Below are positions 30,351 to 42,549 of a stretch of DNA of 64,000 bases, piece after piece. The notes under the pieces are model-generated. The model made no database searches, was not told where the DNA came from, and worked only from the letters and a program-made list of their open reading frames with translations. A program made the position numbers and the translations under genes. This DNA is from Morinoia aosen (taxonomy: Eukaryota > Arthropoda > Malacostraca > Amphipoda > Talitridae), in NCBI GenBank assembly GCA_030386875.1, contig CM059569.1, positions 45,423,842 to 45,487,841 of the forward strand, written 5' to 3'. Each line of letters opens with the position of its first letter. Positions within the stretch are counted from its first letter, which is position 1.

Positions 30351-33300
30351 ATCCTGGATGGGGGGGATACATTACCTCTTCTGAGGGAAGGTGTCTCAAT
30401 AAATAGTACCATGAAATCGGACAGTGACTGCATAACCGTGAAATGTATCGTAAGCGGATATAATTTTTGATGTTTGTTTTGCTTGAACTGTTGATTTGAG
30501 TCTGACACAACTCCATGTTGAGGTAGCTGTGAGCTGACCAGATATAGAAATAAGATAAGCTTATTGCTGTGAATTCGGCGCGATATGTCCCATGTTATCG
30601 AAGCTCTAGTGACCTTTGTACTACAACTACTACTTCTTGTGTGTCCCTAGCGCCTTCACGACCGGCTTTTAAAATTTCAAGTTACTCCCTGCCGAACCAG
30701 CAACATTAGCAGCTGTAGGTTGCTGTGATTCGGTTGGTAGATTTTTTTACTTGGCTTTCCGTATTTCTTCTTGATGAGGCTGCCATTCCACGTAAACAGA
30801 CTCTTACTTGAGTGAATATTTACACTATTTCAGTTCTAAGGTTTAGTTTTATTTTGTTTTAAAGTTTTTATTCTCTGTAAATGTTGTAATACTCTTCAAC
30901 TTTATGTGGTTGTTCAGCTCCAATGTTCTAGTTGCGGCAAGTATGGTGAACCTTGATTGTTGCATGTACTTCATTACTACTTGTCTTTGATTTGAAACTT
31001 TGGGATGTCTCCGCAGTTTTGAGTGAGACGCGTCAATCTCTGGGTTTGGGTATATAATTGAAAAATCAATATGGTGAAATCAATATCAATATAATGGACG
31101 GTGGAAAATATCAAAATGGTGATGGGTTATTATGGATGCTGATGTTAGCGTTTGCGTCAGCTAATGGTTTTGAGTGCCGTTCTTTAATTCCTAACGTCGG
31201 ATTTAATTTAATGGATTAATGTAACTGTTACTGCTTTGAAAAAAGTTCGTTGTTGAGAGAGCTTGCCACGTCGTTACCTTTCCTGCGTCTCAGGGGCGAG
31301 TAGAAGAAAGACAGGCCCTGGATCCACCCCAGTTTGGCACCCACAGTATTTTTTCCAGACTTTGCGCAACTCATCTGCGGATTTACCTAACAAACACAAG
31401 TATAAAAATCAGAGAAATTTTTCAAAACTCGATGAACTCTTTCTTTACTCACTTCCTCTCCTTGGATTAATTAAGAAGCTTGAGAACATTATTGCAACAC
31501 AACTGTAATACTGAAGCGATTGATGAAAATGATAAACTCCTCCAGACCTGCGTGCAATCGAACTTGCGTCAGTTGCGCGCGTTCCTGTACACAGTATGTA
31601 TTTGCCTAGCAATATTGATCTCGTGTCGTCCGATGGGCTCGACTAATCTAGGAAAATTTACGAGTAATTAAATGTGTTTCTGAGGACCATGAAGTATTAT
31701 TCTGACCTTTAATACAAGGAGCGTCTTTAGTGAAATTCACATATGTTGAGAAGATGACAGAAAGTATTTATTTACTTGCGGAATGACGAAACTTTCTGGG
31801 CTTTTCCCAGTAGATTACACTCGCTATATGAAGCTTCTGCTATTCGATTTGTATTTTTCATCGTACACATTTAATGGGTCTTAAATGAGGTTCTTGGTGC
31901 AATGTTTCCTAAGCATCATCTTGCCTTAATTTTAGTTTGTGTAGCGAGTCAATTTTCGCACGAGGTGAGGTAGTTTCAAATTGTGGCAGTAGCTCTTTTT
32001 ATCAGAAATGCTCGCAAAATTATCATGCTTGGTATAATACAAGGGTGTTGTACCTGCGACGTCGTATAATAGTGTTCTGCTATGACAAACTTATGTCCTG
32101 ATTCTGTTCAGGAAATCTACGATGAACACAGATAATAAAAATTTTCTTTACACTTCGGTAATGTTTGCCTTGTGGTACCCATTTAAATGCACTTCTTTTT
32201 TCCTCGTTTGATTCTGAAAGGTTGGTGTGCAATTCAATGAGTTCTATGAGGAAATTTTGAGACGGTATTCAAACGAAGGTAAATTTCAGGCTCTCATGCT
32301 CAGGATTACTAAAGCTGGGAAAGACATTAAAAAAGAATTTCATCTGAGACAACACTTCCCTCCCACTTATTTTCCTTAGGAGATGGCAGTATTACGTCGT
32401 CTGTCTTCAAATAAACTTTTTACCTCCAACCAAGTAGATACATATGCTTTAGATTCTCGAACACGCTTCTCAAATGCCTTCGGATGGTTGCATCTTACCA
32501 GTGGATACCACCTACTCTTAGGTTCTGATTGATGAATCACGCATTAATGGTCTTTCCCTTGAACTTGTGCCTGAAAGTGAGGGCCGACAGTGTCATGGGC
32601 TTTTTAATGGCCTGCAATTCCCTCGGAAACAATATTCAAGCAAGCCCTACGGAGAGAAACACCAAAGTGGCATAGTCAAATATTGGACCAGCGAATCTGG
32701 ACGTAAAAGCAAGCGCTCGCTACTTGGCGGCAGTGACATCGCTCTTCTTGTTCACTCTAGGAGAAATATATCGAGTTCGTTAATTGCGAGTGTACTAATT
32801 TTAGAACTTCTGCTTATTTAAACAATTTATTTACCACAAGTGATACATCAATAGATAGTATCTTGAGTCTAGTACAATTGACATTTGAGTATAGCTACTT
32901 GTGGGCCCGAATAAGTTCAGCAATTTCTAGGGCATCCTATTTTATCGCGAGAGAAGAAAAGGAGCGTAATACAGTTCCATGTCAACTCTTGAAGGATAGC
33001 ATTCTATCCACGTTGCATGAAAGGGCGGGAGATGAGGGAGGAAGATACGTTGGTGCAGACAAAACTTGATTGTTGAACTTTTCAAGGGCGTTGTATATTT
33101 TTTCAACATGGGAGCTTATGTGTGAAACTAAAGATAGAAAACTTGAAGTAGGTTATGCATTAATGGTAAAATAACGCCTAGTGTGAAACTAAATACAGAA
33201 AACTTGAAGCAATGCACATATTAATAGAATTTAATACTGAAATGACGCCTAGTACTATGATGAATGAACAGCACGTAGACAAGGGACTAGACGCGTTACA

Positions 33301-33451
33301 TAGGAATATCATATTTGTTAGTGCGAGCATACAGAATCATGAAAAAGTTATAAAAGCGATTTAAGGATGGTGCTCTTGTGGGAACAGGTTAGCATCAGAT
33401 TGTGAACTTGTGATAATATGGTAAGCAAGAAATCCTGCTGGAGGCGAAGTA
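30351..33451. other. Intergenic DNA, no supported gene
   Basis: Short open frames at 31263-31508 and 32567-32821 show no recognisable motif, splice context or composition that sets them apart. An old ~110-bp interspersed repeat copy lies at about 32810-32930. Confidence 0.5.
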
Positions 33452-33755
33452 ATAATAAATAATAATAATAATGAAGGCATCTACGGATGCTTTATTTCCA
33501 ATCAAGCCTGATACACATCACCTTGTACATTGGATTTTCAAATGCCTATTAACTAACGCCAGGACGCCATGACGCTTTCCCCCGGTCGAGACCGGTACCC
33601 ATTTCAGACACCTGGGTGGAGTGGGGTATTGTGCTTGGATATTTTCTCCTATACCCAACAGAGAAAATCGCCACAGCCTGCGCCGAGATTCGATCCCGGG
33701 TTCTTGCCGCACGGCGGCAGAACCTATACCACATGGCTATGGCGGCACCAATCAA
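33452..33755 (-). mobile_element. tRNA-derived SINE (S2), full-length reverse copy
   Basis: Read on the minus strand: a head with TAGCCATGTGG and GGGATCGAATC (A- and B-box-like), the same body as S1 and S3, the 3' end AATAAAGCATCCGTAGATGCC, and an (ATT)n tail at 33452-33472. Confidence 0.85.
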
Positions 33756-34577
33756 AGTTTAATTTCTCACATACATTGAATAAAAAAATTGCATTTCAGG
33801 AGATACCAATAATAATATATTTTACTGACATGGGGACGATAAAGTATAATTCATTCATTAGTGAGACAAATGAAGTATCAGGCTGTCATTTCCAAAGGAT
33901 TTCTACTCTCACTCATACAACTAATATAATGCTAAATTTAACCCCAACCTTACTAACGCCTGGCTATCACATAAAACAAATCTCATACGTAGCGTACGTG
34001 TGACGTAGGTAATTTATTTCAATCGAGACCTCATGTTCAATAAAATTTTCATCGTTCATAGTAACTTTATGTTTGTTGCGCGTAAAATATTCGTTTATGA
34101 GTGTTGTTAAGATGTTAAGATTGAATTGTCAATATATTTTATATTCTTGAAAACGTAATCATTTTCATATCATTAATGTGAAAGAATAAAGTGAGCCTGA
34201 CTTTATTGTGAACAAAATTTTACACGTAGAAATATAACGCGTCAAATTTGTATTTAAATTTATAAAACTGAAATGCGAAGTGAAGTACGAAGTAAATGCT
34301 GCTGAAAGGTGTCAATGAATTGAATTAATTTTTGAAATCACACTTGAGATTGCTGAAAATTTGTCTACATTCATCAAGGTTATTTAACAATTTCCACATG
34401 AATTCTTCTCACATCGGCCGGAGGCCCAGATACCGATACGACGGAGATGCGTTGCACTTGCACGGTGTAGTTGGTGTCAGAGAGATTAGTAACGAGGAGC
34501 GTTTACGGTGTGCTTTAGCATTGCCTCTTTTAATTGAACGTTGTTTGTGTTCTATTTCTTTCATTTTTTACCTTAAA
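33756..34577. other. Upstream region of cytochrome b5
   Basis: AT-rich up to about 34390, then a moderately GC-richer stretch before the start codon that probably holds the promoter and 5' UTR. An in-frame upstream ATG at 34398 exists (see rejected items). Confidence 0.5.
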
Positions 34578-34691
34578 ATGGCGGAAGTTAAAAGATTTTC
34601 TCTCAAAGAAGTTGCTGAACACAAAACTGCCGAGTCATGTTGGACCATAATTCATGACAAAGTGTACGACGTAACACGGTTCTTCAATGAG
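34578..34691 (+). CDS. Cytochrome b5 exon 1
   Basis: 38 codons, ending TRFFNE at donor GTAATA, phase 0. Contains the [15 protein letters not shown] core of the family. Confidence 0.93.
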
Positions 34692-37600
34692 GTAATAGGC
34701 CTAGCTTGAAAAAAAAAGACACATTCGAAGACTAACTTGAAATTGCAACTTTGTATCACTTTAAGCTGTAGACACTACTTCAATTTGAATCACTTCAGTA
34801 GTTTTTGAGTTCATTTAGCAAGATTATATATAATATTTATTTATGGAGAAGAGTTGAATAAGCCCAGCAAACCTTGTACCATTTCTGTTATATCCAACCC
34901 TCAAGAGATACAACTATTATATCAAAGGGAATTGGCGCTCCCATGTGAGAATGTGGGATCCTGAGCTGAGAGTTAAGTAGGCCTTCTTCTTGTTGAAATA
35001 ATTTTGTGTGTAAAGAACTTTTTTTTTCATTTCACTGATGTCCTGTTTGTTAACTAACACTTCAGACTTTTTTTTAGATTTCATCTTGTTTCATAATTTG
35101 GTCAATATGTATTTTAGGTGCCTCACAGAAATTAAGAATTCCGTTCCATACAATCACTAAAGGAACATGTTTAAAAGTGTTTTACAAGATAGTCATTCTG
35201 CTAGCTGATGCGTTATTTTTGAATTATTTGACTATGAAGCTGGCTTTCCCGTGCCAGAGGACAGGATGTTCCAACAACTCTGCGAGCGCGCCAAGCGGAA
35301 TTTAATTAATAATGGAAGCTAAACCCCTATTACAAACGTAAAGAGGTTGGGTTGTGAGGGGTAGCCACAGTTCTTCTAGTGAGAATTATTAATAAAGGTT
35401 CTAACCCACCCATTAGGGTGACGTCTGCAGTTGTGTTTTACATCAGCTTCAAGATGGCGGCGGCCATACCGGGTGGCCGCCGCCTTCTTAGAGCTGATGT
35501 TGCGGACGTCACTCCAATGGGTGAGTTAGAACCTTTATTAATAATTTTCACCAGATAAACTGTGGCTACACCTCACGACCCAACCTCTTTACGTTTGTAA
35601 TAGGAGGTTAGCTTCCGTTGTTAATTAAATTCCACTTTGCACGCTCGCTGCGAAAGCCATCTTTAAAGTTGAATAATTCGATAATAATGCATCAGCTAGC
35701 AGAATGTCATTCCTGTAAAATGATTTTAAATATGTTCCTTTAGTGGTTGTATGGAATGTTATTCTGAATTTCCGTGAGGCACCTAAATTATAAATTGACC
35801 CATAATTTTCCTTCTTATCTTACTGTTTCTATGCTCACGGGATTCCTTGTGTGAGCATTCTTTATGCATAGAAACTACGTTTTCTTAACTCCACACTTAA
35901 TGGGTGCCTTCATCTTTCCACTCTTCGAACATCTTTGTTGTGGTAAAAGGAGGCTAAAACAAATTTATAATCAAGCAATCAACAATCATTTGTGTTTTAT
36001 CCTTTTGAATATTGTATGCAACTTGCAACTACAGTTAGAATAGTGTAAATTATATTAGTCAATTTACTATTTATAAATATATGTAAATATGTACTGGGAT
36101 TCTATTTGTATTCAAACGTATTCTTGAAAAACCCACGTCTCAGGATTGTTGGACCAAAGTTATTTAAATAGTTGACTGAATTTAGCAATGTATTGATGAA
36201 AAATTTTGGTCAATGTGAAGTTTCATGCAATCACGGAAATTGATAATTATATTCCAAACAATCACTAAAGGAACCCATTTAAGAACGTTTTTCAGGAACG
36301 ACATTCTGCTCGCTGATGCGTTATTTTCGAATTATTGAACTTTGAAGTTGGCCGTCACGCGCCCAAGGAAGCGAGCGTAATTTAATTAAAAACGGAAGCT
36401 AACCCCCTATTACAAACGTAAAGAGGTTGGGTCGTGAGGGGTAGCCACAGTTCTTTTAGTGAAAAGTAGAAATAAAGCTTCTAAACCACCCATTAGGGTG
36501 ACGACCGCAATCTTGTTTACATCGGGTCTAACATGGCGACCACCATGGGCGCCGCCATTTTGGACCCGATGTCAACAAGATTGCGGTCGTCACCCTAATG
36601 GGTGGGTTAGAAGCTTTATTTATAATTTTCACTAGAAGAACTGTGCCTCCCCCTCACGACCCAACCTCTTTACGTTTGTAATAGCTTCCGTTATTAATTA
36701 AATTCCGTTTCACGCGCTCGCTTCCTTTGGCGCCAAGGCCAACTTCAAAGTTAAATTATTCGAAAATAACGCATCAGCGAGCAGAATGTCATTCATGTAA
36801 AACGTTCTGAAATGTGTTCCTTTAGTGATTCCTGGGATCGGCATTATTATTTTCCGTGATTGCATGAAACTTCACATTGACCAAAATTTTGGACATGGTA
36901 TTATTGTTCATATATAGTTCAGGAGAGTATTATACTTTACAAAAAAAATTTTACGCCTACGTTATTGTTCTAATATAGTTCAGAAGAATGTGTACTCAAA
37001 TATATCTATTTCAATTTCCCAAAAATTTCCAGGCTATAGGCTTGGTTGTTTTTTATGGATATGATGTAGTATATAAGTAATTTGTGTGCTGTTTTCTTTG
37101 ACAGCATCCTGGTGGTGAAGAGGTGCTGCTTGAACAGGCTGGACAAGTTGCCACGGATGCCTTTGAGGATGTTGGCCACTCAACTGATGCTCGGGAAATG
37201 ATGAAAGAATATTTGATTGGAGAACTGACTGAAGTAAGATCCGTCTTGGTTCACTCAAATTAATTTGGTTGTGTCAGCCTAGCCTTGGGTTAGATCATTG
37301 CAGCTAGATCAATCAGATCATGGAACTACACTTTGCGGATTGGTTGTGTTTTAGGATATTATGCTAAAATCTTAGTGCTTGTCATGGTGCAAGACAGTTC
37401 ATGACTGTAAATGTGTTTATTTGGCTTAAGGCATTCAAGAATGAGCCCCATGGCTGGTTTTATAACCATATTTTATTTTATATCCTAATCCCTAATTTGC
37501 TGTTTCTATGTGCACAAAATTTGGAGACCAAAGACACCTTGTGCATGGATATCTAATCATTCTTTCATGTAATGCTCTTGAGATTGTGTTTAATGTTGCT

Positions 37601-40600
37601 ATAAGTCTTGAACTAACTAAAATAATATATCAGCTAAAGCATGGTTGTTGATAGTTTTTCTAATTTTTGAAATGCACAGAATATTTACCTTGGCAACACA
37701 ACCTTGCTATGTCAGCAGCAACATGAGCCCTCAATTTTGCATAACATAGTTTTGAGGAGATAGAGCGATGAATTGAATTTGTTATCAAACAGGTATTTAT
37801 CACATCAGTCTGTAGAATTCATGGATATCTTTAACACATTTCCTGCAAAATGACCCACTGGTGGTCATTTAGGGATTTTAATAGTGTTGCTGACATCCCT
37901 GCAGTCACTAACTCATTTTTTATTAATACTTAATGAAGGCTCAATCCAGATAATGTTTGCTATTTTCAGAGTTGATTACCATAATTGACTTTAAATTTAA
38001 ATTGAATATTGAACTTCAGTTTAACTCATCGCAGTTAATGTGTTGAAAAGTGCATACTGTACTTTACTTCTACTTTGTCAGATTGTATATAGGAATTTTT
38101 TGTGCTAAATGAATAGGATAACCCTAAAAAGAGAGATGGTAATGCATTTGTGCATTAAATTGTGTTTTACATTCATTTTGTGTGTGCAGTGGGAACATTT
38201 TCTACAATTTTTCCTGTACACTATTAAGCTATGAGAGCATTTGTTAATGGTGCTATAATGACACATTAAAATCTGATGTCTCTAGCAAAAATCTATTTTA
38301 ATATTGCCCAGGCTATATTGCACATTTTTTATGCAACGAAATATCAATTTTGTGAACCCAGTGTGTAAGTTTATTAGTGTAATGGAAGCCCATTTAGTAA
38401 GGTGCTCAGCCTTATTGTTTGCTAAATTGCTGTTCCTAACAGAAAACTCAGTAGTAATGCATCCATTTTGTGTTTAACATCTTTTTTATGTCCGTGCAAT
38501 GAAGCAGTCTTTTTTCTATTGCATTGATATTCAATGAAGACAGCATGGATGTAGGTAGTAGTTGTTGAATCTGAGTTTCTTTTTTCAATTTCTTATTTTA
38601 AAGAACTTATTCCTCATACTGAATTTACCATACCCATCATACTGATTCTACCACTCTCATTGTTGAAGGTGCATGTCATGGAGCATTAGAACTGGTGTTA
38701 TACTGTTGCCTTATCAGGCTGTGAGTATCTCTGCTGATAGCAGCTTGTATGGAGTATTGTCATGGCAGACTAACTGGAGTGACTTTCCTGCTTGTTACTA
38801 TTGCTGGCAAGCAGACTGTGTCTCTGTAGTTTTTGTGCATAAATGACTTGTAAAAACTGCACAAGTAAAATATCAAGATGTTAGTATGCAACGGTATATG
38901 AAGAGCACTGCAGGTAGATGATATGTGGAAATCATGAATGATTGGATGTGACTAGGTACAATAAAAATAGATTAGGGCATAACAATGGAGTATATATAAG
39001 TGTGACAATGGAGGTTAGATGAACAACAGTAGGGATAAATAGCTGAAATAGACAATAGTGAGAGAAAATGGGCACCAATTTTAGGAATTTAGTGATAATG
39101 GAAGAAAGTGGGTAACAATAGAAGAAACTTGGCAAAAATGGAAGGGAATTAGTAAAAATGGAAGGAAATTGGTGAAATGGAAATAAATTGATAAAAATGA
39201 AAGAGAATTGGTGAAAATGAAAGAGAATTGGTGAAATTGAAAACTATTAGAAAATGGAAAAAAAATTGGTAAGAACAAAAAAAAATTTAAAAAAGAAAGG
39301 TAATTAGTAGAAATGATGGCTTATTGGTAAAAATGAAAGGAAATTGGTAACAATGAAAGGAAGTTGTATTAATGTTAGGATATTCATATTAAAAATAGAA
39401 AGAAATTGATGATAGCAATGGGAGGAATTGGGTTACAAAACCTAAAGAACAGTTAACATTGAGTATTAGTTGGTAACCTTGATAGTTAGTAGGTAACCTT
39501 GAAGGCCAATGGATGACGTTCATTATGTCAAAAGAGTAAATCTCTTACGTGATGTTGCTTGTAACTGGGTGGTAGAGAAGCACTGAACATATAGCTGTGT
39601 GGAAATTGCTGGTGTGTGAGCATGTACAGTAAGATAAAGTAAGTTTTTAGCTATAAATATTTCTATTTTTGGCATTTGGGTAATATAGTGATAGCATAAT
39701 AATATGATAGCAGTAGCACATGCAAACATATTTCATTAAAAAAAACAAGCTACATATCAAATGCATGCAATTTATACAGCATTTTAGCAAGTACGTGGTA
39801 AAAAAAGTATTTGGACACTTTTATTCATGTTGGGCTCCCCAAAATTGGTTGTTCTAGAAAAATCATTGCCTATGTACCTTTCTAGAATCATCTAGAAAAC
39901 ACACTGAGAGGTTACTGTATTTTATCAGTGAGACTGCTGTCATTGATGCGCAAGACCTTGATGTGATAACCTTGAGACATGCATAGGCAAACTCCCAGGG
40001 AGAAAACGTGAGGGCTCAAGCTGAGAGTTAGGTAGGCCTTCGTTTTGTTGAAATTGAATGTTTTTTGGTTTTGTTAAGGATCGCCTTTTTTCAGTTAACT
40101 GCCATCATGTTTTTCAGGACATACTTTCTTCTTCAATTTTTATCTCATTTCATGAACTTGTTTCTCCTTCAAATTTTATCTTGTTCCATATAATTGTTTC
40201 TCCTTCAAATTTTATCTTGTTCCATATAATTGTTTCTCCTTCAAATTTTATCTTGTTCCATAAAATTGTTTCTCCTTCAAATTTTATCTTGTTCCATAAA
40301 ATTGTTTCTCCTTCAAATTTTATCTTGTTCCATAAAATTGTTTCTTCTTCAATTTTCATCTCATTTCATAAACTTGTTCCTCAATCTACTGTTTCTATGC
40401 CCCTTCTGCATAAATTCTGCATTTCCTTAACTTCATATTAAATGGTACCTTCCTCCTTCCTCTCTTTGGAACATTTTTTATTTTAGCGCTTAGGGAGGCT
40501 TAAACTAACATCTAATCTAATCTATGCCTAGGCAAAAGGAGCTGTCAGAATGCACAATAAAGCAAATAATTTTGGACTTGTAGAAGCATATCAATAACCA

Positions 40601-42549
40601 TTTTTGTTTCTGTTAGTACACTAGGTTTCATTGTGAAGAAGTGGGAAGATTCAGGGATAACAAAAAACATGGTGAGATCAAGAGCTCCTCAAAAAATTTC
40701 TTTAAGAAGTTTGAGAAAGACGTTGCGTATAGTTAAGACTATTCCCTGTGTTGCTCTAGAAATGCTACGAACAGACCTCGGCATGGATGGCACGAATGTT
40801 TCGAAAGAAAACAAGTAACAAACTCCTTTGACAGAATCTACAGTCATGGAAGCCTCGTAAGACCTCCTGTTGAAGAAGAGGCGCCTAAAATAAAGATTAG
40901 ATTTTATAGAAGAACTCTTACATGAAGAAAAGAGTTTCTCTGAATACATTTTATGGTCAAACGAGTGCAAAATTGAGCTTCTTGGCTTTGATGATTGACC
41001 ATCTGTTTGCTAAAATGCTGTATAAATTGTTGAAATGCTGTAAAATTTGCATGTTGTTAATGTTAGTTAATGTGCAGTCAACGAGTTAAAGGAATATATT
41101 TGTGTAAATGTTACTGCCATGATATTATTAGTTTTATAGGCTACTATTTTACCTAATAGCCAAGAAATAAAATTTTCTTTGTTGAAATATTTATTTCACT
41201 TTACTGTATCTCATGTTGAAAGTTTTGTTTATATTTGGTAAGGTTAAATCACTAGACCAAGAATACATACTCGCTTATTCCATATTACACCTGCTTCCAA
41301 AGGCAAAATTTCCGATGTGTTCAATGATTCTGATTATTATCATTAATAGAAGAGAAATGAGAAATTAACTAAAATGATTTGTTCCTGCTTGTGTTCTGCG
41401 CATATGAGCTTTCAAGTTGTCATTGATATGTAATCAGTCAGTTTGAGATGATAAATTATTTTGACTCAAGAACTGTTAACTCTGTAGGTTTGAGAAATTT
41501 ACTGAGAACAGGATGCAGTTGATGGCCATCGTTATACAAAATTTCCTTTAATTTTGAGAAATTTACTTTTTTGGGAGTGCTACAGTTGTTGGTGTGACAA
41601 AATTGGCTGTGGATTCAAGAAATTTACTTCATAGGCAAGGCTGCAGTTGATATGTGTTGGGTTGACAAAATCTGTGTTTGCAGGAAGACAAGAAGTTCAC
41701 ACAGGACAAGGGTCCCAAGGAGTGGGAGGGAGGCAAGAATGCTGCAGATGACAAGTGAGTTGCCTCCTCTTGTTGTTAGGTTACTTCAGCTATAGATCTG
41801 GACATCTGTCTTTTATGCCTATTTTACTTGTTTCTGATTTCATGCTTTCTTTGTTATCTCATCTTTTGTTTTGTCTTCATTTTCCTTCTTGAATTGCTGT
41901 TTCTATGCACAGGTTATCTTGTGTGGCAATGCTCTTAGTGCGTAGATTTCCCGTTTTCTACAGTCCATGCTAAATGGTTCTTTTTCTTTACTTTTTTGAA
42001 GTTACTTTGTTTTTGAGCTAGGGCAAGAAAAACTAGTTAAGTATGAGAAGAAAATTATAATTTAAATTAAAGTATCCAAATAATCCTTTCAACTATACAG
42101 GAATACGTTAAAACTGGAGCAAATGAGTTACTCAATACCTGCCTAAAAAGTGCACACGCTCAAAAGCGTGTCGTTTCCCTGTAGCTCTGCAGTGAAATTT
42201 CTATCTACAATACGCACCAGTTTGCATACAGGGTGTCCACAAAAAATGTATCCACTGACCGATGTATGTATATATGATACCTAAAATAAGTCAGAATAAA
42301 ATTGTTGAACGGTTCTGGTATCATACATCCATATATGTCAGTGGATACATTTTTGTGGACACCCTATATGCATACTGGTGCGTATTGTACATACAAATTT
42401 TACTGCAGAGCTACAGAAAGAAAAAAGATGGTGCCTGACTAATCGAGTGTCTACCTCACAGCACCTGGATGGACTGGCTGAAGCCTGTAGCGATTGCCCT
42501 GGCCTTCTCGGTGGCGTTCAGGATGTATATGAACTACTCCAAGTCGTAA
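34578..42549 (+). CDS. Cytochrome b5 (4 exons, 133 aa, C-terminal anchored)
   Basis: Exons 34578-34691, 37105-37233, 41684-41754 and 42462-42549 join in frame with GT-AG introns (402 nt). Microsomal cytochrome b5 carries electrons to fatty-acid desaturases, cytochrome P450 and other reductive enzymes on the ER. Visible: [20 protein letters not shown], the first haem ligand His39 in HPGG, the second His63 in [11 protein letters not shown], then a polar linker ([15 protein letters not shown]) and a hydrophobic tail, [20 protein letters not shown] (about 110-129), which inserts post-translationally. All key residues are intact and the length is normal. The start is set by the AAAATGG context and by homology. 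Introns hold A4, A6, a Tc1 relic and a hairpin near the last acceptor. Confidence 0.95.
34893..35960 (+). repeat. Family F repeat split by element A4
   Basis: The left part is 34893-35099 (AACCCTCAAGAG to TTGTTTCATAATTT). It continues at 35809 with TCCTTCTTATCTTACTGTTTCT. The intact copy at about 30170-30215 reads TTGTTTCATAAACTTC and CTTACTGTTTCT without the insert, so the A4 insertion point is directly visible. Confidence 0.8.
35100..35800. mobile_element. Foldback element A4 with 8-bp TSD, in cytochrome b5 intron 1
   Basis: TSD CATAATTT at 35092-35099 and 35801-35808. The ends start GGTCAAT; the next ~25 bp differ from A3/A6, with GGTGCCTCACAGAAATT in the left arm and its complement on the right. 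The inner palindrome is shared. The centre has CAAGATGGCGGCGGCC. Confidence 0.85.
36208..36882. mobile_element. Foldback element A6 with 8-bp TSD, in cytochrome b5 intron 1
   Basis: TSD AAAATTTT at 36200-36207 and 36883-36890. The ends GGTCAATGTGAAGTTTCATG and complement are close to A3. The arms pair almost end to end, and the centre is near ATGGCGACCACCATGGGCGC. Confidence 0.88.
37105..37233 (+). CDS. Cytochrome b5 exon 2 (haem-binding)
   Basis: 43 codons in phase 0, acceptor TTCTTTGACAG and donor GTAAGA. Holds [20 protein letters not shown] and [20 protein letters not shown], with both axial haem histidines. Confidence 0.95.
37831..38046. mobile_element. TTAA-type MITE in cytochrome b5 intron 2
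   Basis: Left end TTAACACATTTCCTGC, right end GCAGTTAATGTGTTGA, with inner ATTGAACTTCAGTTTAACTC. Relatives: about 20478-20595, 21740-21850, 22400-22480, 23755-23960, 27020-27120 and 48048-48225. A TTAACACATTGACTGC terminus suggests a piggyBac-like origin. Confidence 0.55.
39085..39430. repeat. Purine-rich degenerate tandem repeat (~18-20 bp)
   Basis: Many loose copies of GGTAAAAATGGAAGGAAATT-like units. The reverse-strand open frames are low-complexity Phe/Ser/Leu products of this array. Confidence 0.75.
39795..41010 (+). pseudogene. Degenerate Tc1-like transposase, split by a family F repeat
   Basis: At about 39795 a terminus-like AAAAAGTATTTGGACACTTT starts the element. After the F copy (39983-40524) comes ATGCCTAGGCAAAAGGAGCT, giving [23 protein letters not shown], then [20 protein letters not shown] (helix-turn-helix part of Tc1-type proteins), later frame-shifted LLLKKRRLK and [14 protein letters not shown], which matches the catalytic LWSDESKFELFG motif with substitutions (D to N, S to C). 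Stops and frameshifts make it non-functional. It lies in cytochrome b5 intron 2. Confidence 0.78.
39983..40524 (+). repeat. Family F repeat with an internal 36-bp tandem expansion
   Basis: The normally single TTCTTCTTCAA...TTTCATAAACTTG segment is amplified into about six copies (about 40140-40380), with a 36-bp unit containing GTTTCTCCTTCAAATTTTAT. The flanks ATGCATAGGCAAA and ATGCCTAGGCAAA look like a target duplication within the Tc1 relic. Confidence 0.75.
41684..41754 (+). CDS. Cytochrome b5 exon 3 (linker)
   Basis: 71 nt, acceptor TGTGTTTGCAG, donor GTGAGT, phase 0 in and 2 out. Encodes [19 protein letters not shown] and AADD, a charged linker between the haem domain and the anchor. 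Confidence 0.9.
41810..42060 (+). repeat. Partial family F repeat
   Basis: Diverged copy recognisable by GCTGTTTCTATGCACAGG, ATCTTGTGTGGCAATGC and CCATGCTAAATGGTTC. Confidence 0.5.
42179..42416. mobile_element. Long hairpin with mariner-like inner ends, 46 nt before the last cytochrome b5 exon
   Basis: The outer arms CTGTAGCTCTGCAGT and ACTGCAGAGCTACAG pair, continue through CAATACGCACCAGT, and reach inner ends CAGGGTGTCCACAAAA / TTTTGTGGACACCCTA next to TA, as in mariner-type elements. Total length is 238 bp, and each arm is about 90 bp. Confidence 0.75.
42462..42549 (+). CDS. Cytochrome b5 exon 4 (membrane anchor)
   Basis: The acceptor CTACCTCACAG precedes CACCTGGATG. It encodes [20 protein letters not shown] and [12 protein letters not shown], a typical tail anchor with a short polar C-terminus. 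Confidence 0.93.

Noticed and set aside
31263..31508. Hypothetical gene in the 30-33 kb spacer
   Set aside because: 81 codons, no recognisable domain, no splice partner and no composition contrast with its surroundings.
34332..34577. In-frame N-terminal extension of cytochrome b5 from ATG 34398
   Set aside because: The frame is open upstream, but the extension has no family similarity. MAEVKRF at 34578 is the normal start with a good AAAATGG context.
40505..40524. Telomere-like repeat at CTAATCTAATCT
   Set aside because: Only two to three units of TAATC occur, always at the 3' end of family F copies, and the unit is not the arthropod TTAGG repeat.
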